Assembly (NCBI RefSeq): GCF_000016985.1
Contig: NC_009633.1
Location: forward strand, 4,321,539 to 4,385,538
DNA from: Alkaliphilus metalliredigens QYMF
GTDB taxonomy: Bacteria; Bacillota; Clostridia; Peptostreptococcales; Natronincolaceae
Direction: 5' to 3'
Length of the DNA stretch: 64,000 nt
A program made the translations under genes and the position numbers. Positions 62,448 to 64,000 of this stretch are shown one piece after another; position 1 is the first letter of the stretch, and the number at the start of each line of letters is the position of its first letter. A model generated the notes under the pieces. It did not search any database. It was not told the DNA's origin and saw only the letters and a list, made by a program, of their open reading frames with translations.

Positions 62448-62741
62448 CTAGCTTAGTGTATTTTTTGATTTATTATAAACATCTGATAATTGTTCACTAG
62501 GTGAATGATAAGGCTTTTCCCATCCTTTTTTAACAGCTAGTTCTGTTACTGCAGTATGTCCTCCTAGCACTTGATTTAAACTTGATGAATACATTGCTTT
62601 TAATTCTGGAGTAGGAGCAGTCATCGTAGCACTTAGATATGCTTGTGCACTAGCAGCTGCACTGCCCATCATATTATTCGCTATCACTTCATCATTTATA
62701 TCCATGTTCTCTTTTGTTTTATTAGTAAAAAAAGAAGTCAT
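62448..62741 (-). CDS. CotF-family spore coat protein
   Basis: 97-residue helical protein of the CotF family. INDEVIANNMMGSAAASAQA, YLSATMTAPTPELKAMYSSS and GWEKPYHSPSEQL are characteristic, the last being the usual C-terminal end. It is a structural protein of the spore coat, made in the mother cell. ATG nine bases after GGGGAGGT. One base after the small gene upstream. Confidence 0.9.
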   Translation of the reverse strand: MTSFFTNKTKENMDINDEVIANNMMGSAAASAQAYLSATMTAPTPELKAMYSSSLNQVLGGHTAVTELAVKKGWEKPYHSPSEQLSDVYNKSKNTLS

Positions 62742-62742
62742 A

Positions 62743-62961
62743 TTATTGTACCTCCCCTGTTGATGTAACTTGATTTTCATTAATAAATTGTTGCATTCCT
62801 TTTACTCTACCTTCCATTGCTAAAATCCCAGATTCAGCTTGCTTTTTCAGATCCTCATCCGTAATGAGTGCCTGCATCGCTTTTGAAACTGCTAAACCAT
62901 CTTTCTCCATTTTTAGTAAGCCTGTTAATGACAATATTTCGCCTTCCGTAAGCTTTCTCAT
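62743..62961 (-). CDS. Small coat-associated protein, CotF-like half
   Basis: 72 residues (LTEGEILSLTGLLKMEKDGL, then DLKKQAESGILAMEGRVKGM), a two-helix protein which in spore formers stands next to CotF-type genes and resembles the other half of long CotF/YhcQ-like proteins. GGAGG lies before ATG. With the next gene it forms a two-gene mother-cell operon. Exact role unknown. Confidence 0.8.
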   Translation of the reverse strand: MRKLTEGEILSLTGLLKMEKDGLAVSKAMQALITDEDLKKQAESGILAMEGRVKGMQQFINENQVTSTGEVQ

Positions 62962-63086
62962 TTTTTTACCTCCAATTTCATTATAAATTTCAGTGACAAA
63001 GATAGTTTATGGATTTTAGAGGATGCTATTCGCTAATATCAACAAGAGGAAAATAATACCATTATTTGTAACCACATATTATTTTT

Positions 63087-64000
63087 CTATATTTTTGCGT
63101 TCATGATTTCTTTTAACTTACCGCATATGGCATCTCCAACTTCATGGGTTTTTGCCTTGCCCTTTAAATCAGGTGTCAATGTTTTCTCTTCTTGTAAAAC
63201 CGCTGTAATTGCATCGATAATCATCTCTGTATCATCTTCTTCTAGTAGAAAGTCTAATAGCATCTTAGCTGTCCAAATCATGGCTATTGGGTTAGCTAAC
63301 TGTTTACCCTTAATATCCGGTGCCGAACCGTGTACAGGTTCAAACATAGAAGGATATTCCTTCTCAAGGTTTAAATTAGCGCTAGCAGCAAACCCTAGTC
63401 CCCCTTGTAATGCAGCCCCTAAGTCAGTAATAATATCTCCAAAGAGATTAGATGCTACCAATACATCATACACCTCTGGCTTTTGAATAAAATACATGCT
63501 GACTGCATCCACATGCGTCGTTTCTGTTTTTATATCCTTATAATTCGTAGCGATTTCTTCAAATATCTTATCCCAAAATACCATGCTGTAATTTAAAGCA
63601 TTTGATTTTGTCACATTTGTCACCTTGTTAAACTTCTTTCGTTTTCTTGCCAACTTAAAGGCATAGTCCATCACTTTCTCTGTATTCTTTCTAGAAAACA
63701 CGGAAGTTTGAAGTGCCACTTCCTCTGGCCTACCAGGAAATCTAAATCCTCCTACTCCAGCATATTCACCTTCTACATTTTCACGAATAACAGTAAAGTC
63801 GATATCCTGAGGTCCCTTATCCTTTAATGGGCATGGGGCTCCTTGAAGAAGTTTTATGGGTCTTAGGTTAATGGATTGATTAAATCCTTGTCGAATATTG
63901 ATTAAAAGTCCATGTAGTGATATATGATCAGGAACAGAAGGATCACCAACTGCCCCTAATAAAATAGCATCAAATGCTTCTAATGTTTTCAAACCGTCAT
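63087..64000 (-). CDS. Tartrate/D-malate-type dehydrogenase, C-terminal part (cut by window edge)
   Basis: About 304 residues of a decarboxylating dehydrogenase of the isopropylmalate family; the frame stays open to the window edge, so the N-terminus lies outside. LLGAVGDPSVPDHISLHGLL, NQSINLRPIKLLQG and VIRENVEGEYAGVGG match tartrate dehydrogenase/D-malate dehydrogenase more than LeuB, which has a different loop after GAVG. The catalytic Lys and Asp are visible in NVTKSNALNYSM and DLGAALQGGLGF with EPVHGSAPDI. It oxidises and decarboxylates a hydroxyacid with NAD and Mn/Mg. LeuB cannot be fully excluded. Confidence 0.85.
   Translation of the reverse strand, partial: DGLKTLEAFDAILLGAVGDPSVPDHISLHGLLINIRQGFNQSINLRPIKLLQGAPCPLKDKGPQDIDFTVIRENVEGEYAGVGGFRFPGRPEEVALQTSVFSRKNTEKVMDYAFKLARKRKKFNKVTNVTKSNALNYSMVFWDKIFEEIATNYKDIKTETTHVDAVSMYFIQKPEVYDVLVASNLFGDIITDLGAALQGGLGFAASANLNLEKEYPSMFEPVHGSAPDIKGKQLANPIAMIWTAKMLLDFLLEEDDTEMIIDAITAVLQEEKTLTPDLKGKAKTHEVGDAICGKLKEIMNAKI

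Overview
The window reads as chromosomal DNA of an AT-rich, endospore-forming, anaerobic member of the Clostridia. The spore genes (spoVAC/D/E with DUF1657 and DUF421, two CotF-type coat genes), the anaerobic thiazole route (ThiH instead of ThiO), T-box, TPP and PyrR leader controls, sigma-54 modules for carboxylate and CoA-ester metabolism, and strong GGAGG-type ribosome sites all point there. The gene mix resembles Alkaliphilus-type Clostridia, but that is inference and not read directly. Most genes lie on the minus strand. I see no rRNA, tRNA, CRISPR array or phage.

Layout. 1-7.6 kb: start of a pyrimidine gene (pyrC) behind a PyrR-type attenuator, a tandem-repeat lipoprotein, D-aminopeptidase dppA, DNA polymerase IV, asparaginyl-tRNA synthetase behind an Asn-specific T-box, and an MFS exporter. 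7.6-13 kb: a MerR/zinc-ribbon/methyltransferase fusion, a Cas4-like-nuclease/XPD-helicase fusion, and two coupled genes of unknown function. 13-16 kb: a spore operon DUF1657-DUF421-spoVAC-spoVAD-spoVAE. 16-20.3 kb: deoD, a D-2-hydroxyacid dehydrogenase, a MATE exporter and an AIM24-family protein. 20.4-25.5 kb: a TPP-riboswitch thiamine operon thiS-thiF-thiG-thiH-thiC-tenI. 25.5-27.9 kb: a membrane protein, a YgjV-GNAT fusion and an internally deleted IS630 copy.

27.9-36.6 kb holds two sigma-54 modules of the same design. The first is a CitMHS transporter plus a two-gene AtuA system, with its PAS/AAA+ activator immediately upstream. The second is a two-subunit acetate/acetoacetate-type CoA-transferase with its own PAS/AAA+ activator. 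In each, the gap between activator and target holds a -24/-12 promoter and three copies of a palindromic site, different for each activator. These look like enhancer sites and are, to me, the best regulatory discovery in the window. A degenerate IS66 fragment between inverted repeats separates the modules.

36.6-54.2 kb is mostly housekeeping and stress functions: an ECF sigma factor with its DUF4179 anti-sigma partner, a LysM polysaccharide deacetylase, an M29 aminopeptidase, GlnRS, uracil-DNA glycosylase, a second MATE exporter, a YgjP-like metalloprotease, an Asp/Glu racemase, a ferritin-like protein, a hemolysin-III protein, a bacterial eRF1-like protein, YihY, an amidohydrolase, YciI, a ZIP transporter and pterin dehydratase. 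A 50-bp imperfect palindrome occurs twice here (40.4 and 52.2 kb), each time in a divergent intergenic region. 54.3-62.3 kb is a PTS operon: EIICB, MtlR-type regulator, EIICBA, PfkB sugar kinase, SorE-like dehydrogenase. The two PTS genes are near-identical at the DNA level over the membrane domain but diverge in the EIIB end, which suggests gene conversion. The window ends with two coat genes and a truncated tartrate/D-malate-type dehydrogenase gene.

Where the longest open frame would place the ribosome-binding site inside the gene, I moved the start downstream to the ATG, GTG or TTG that has proper spacing; each case is noted.
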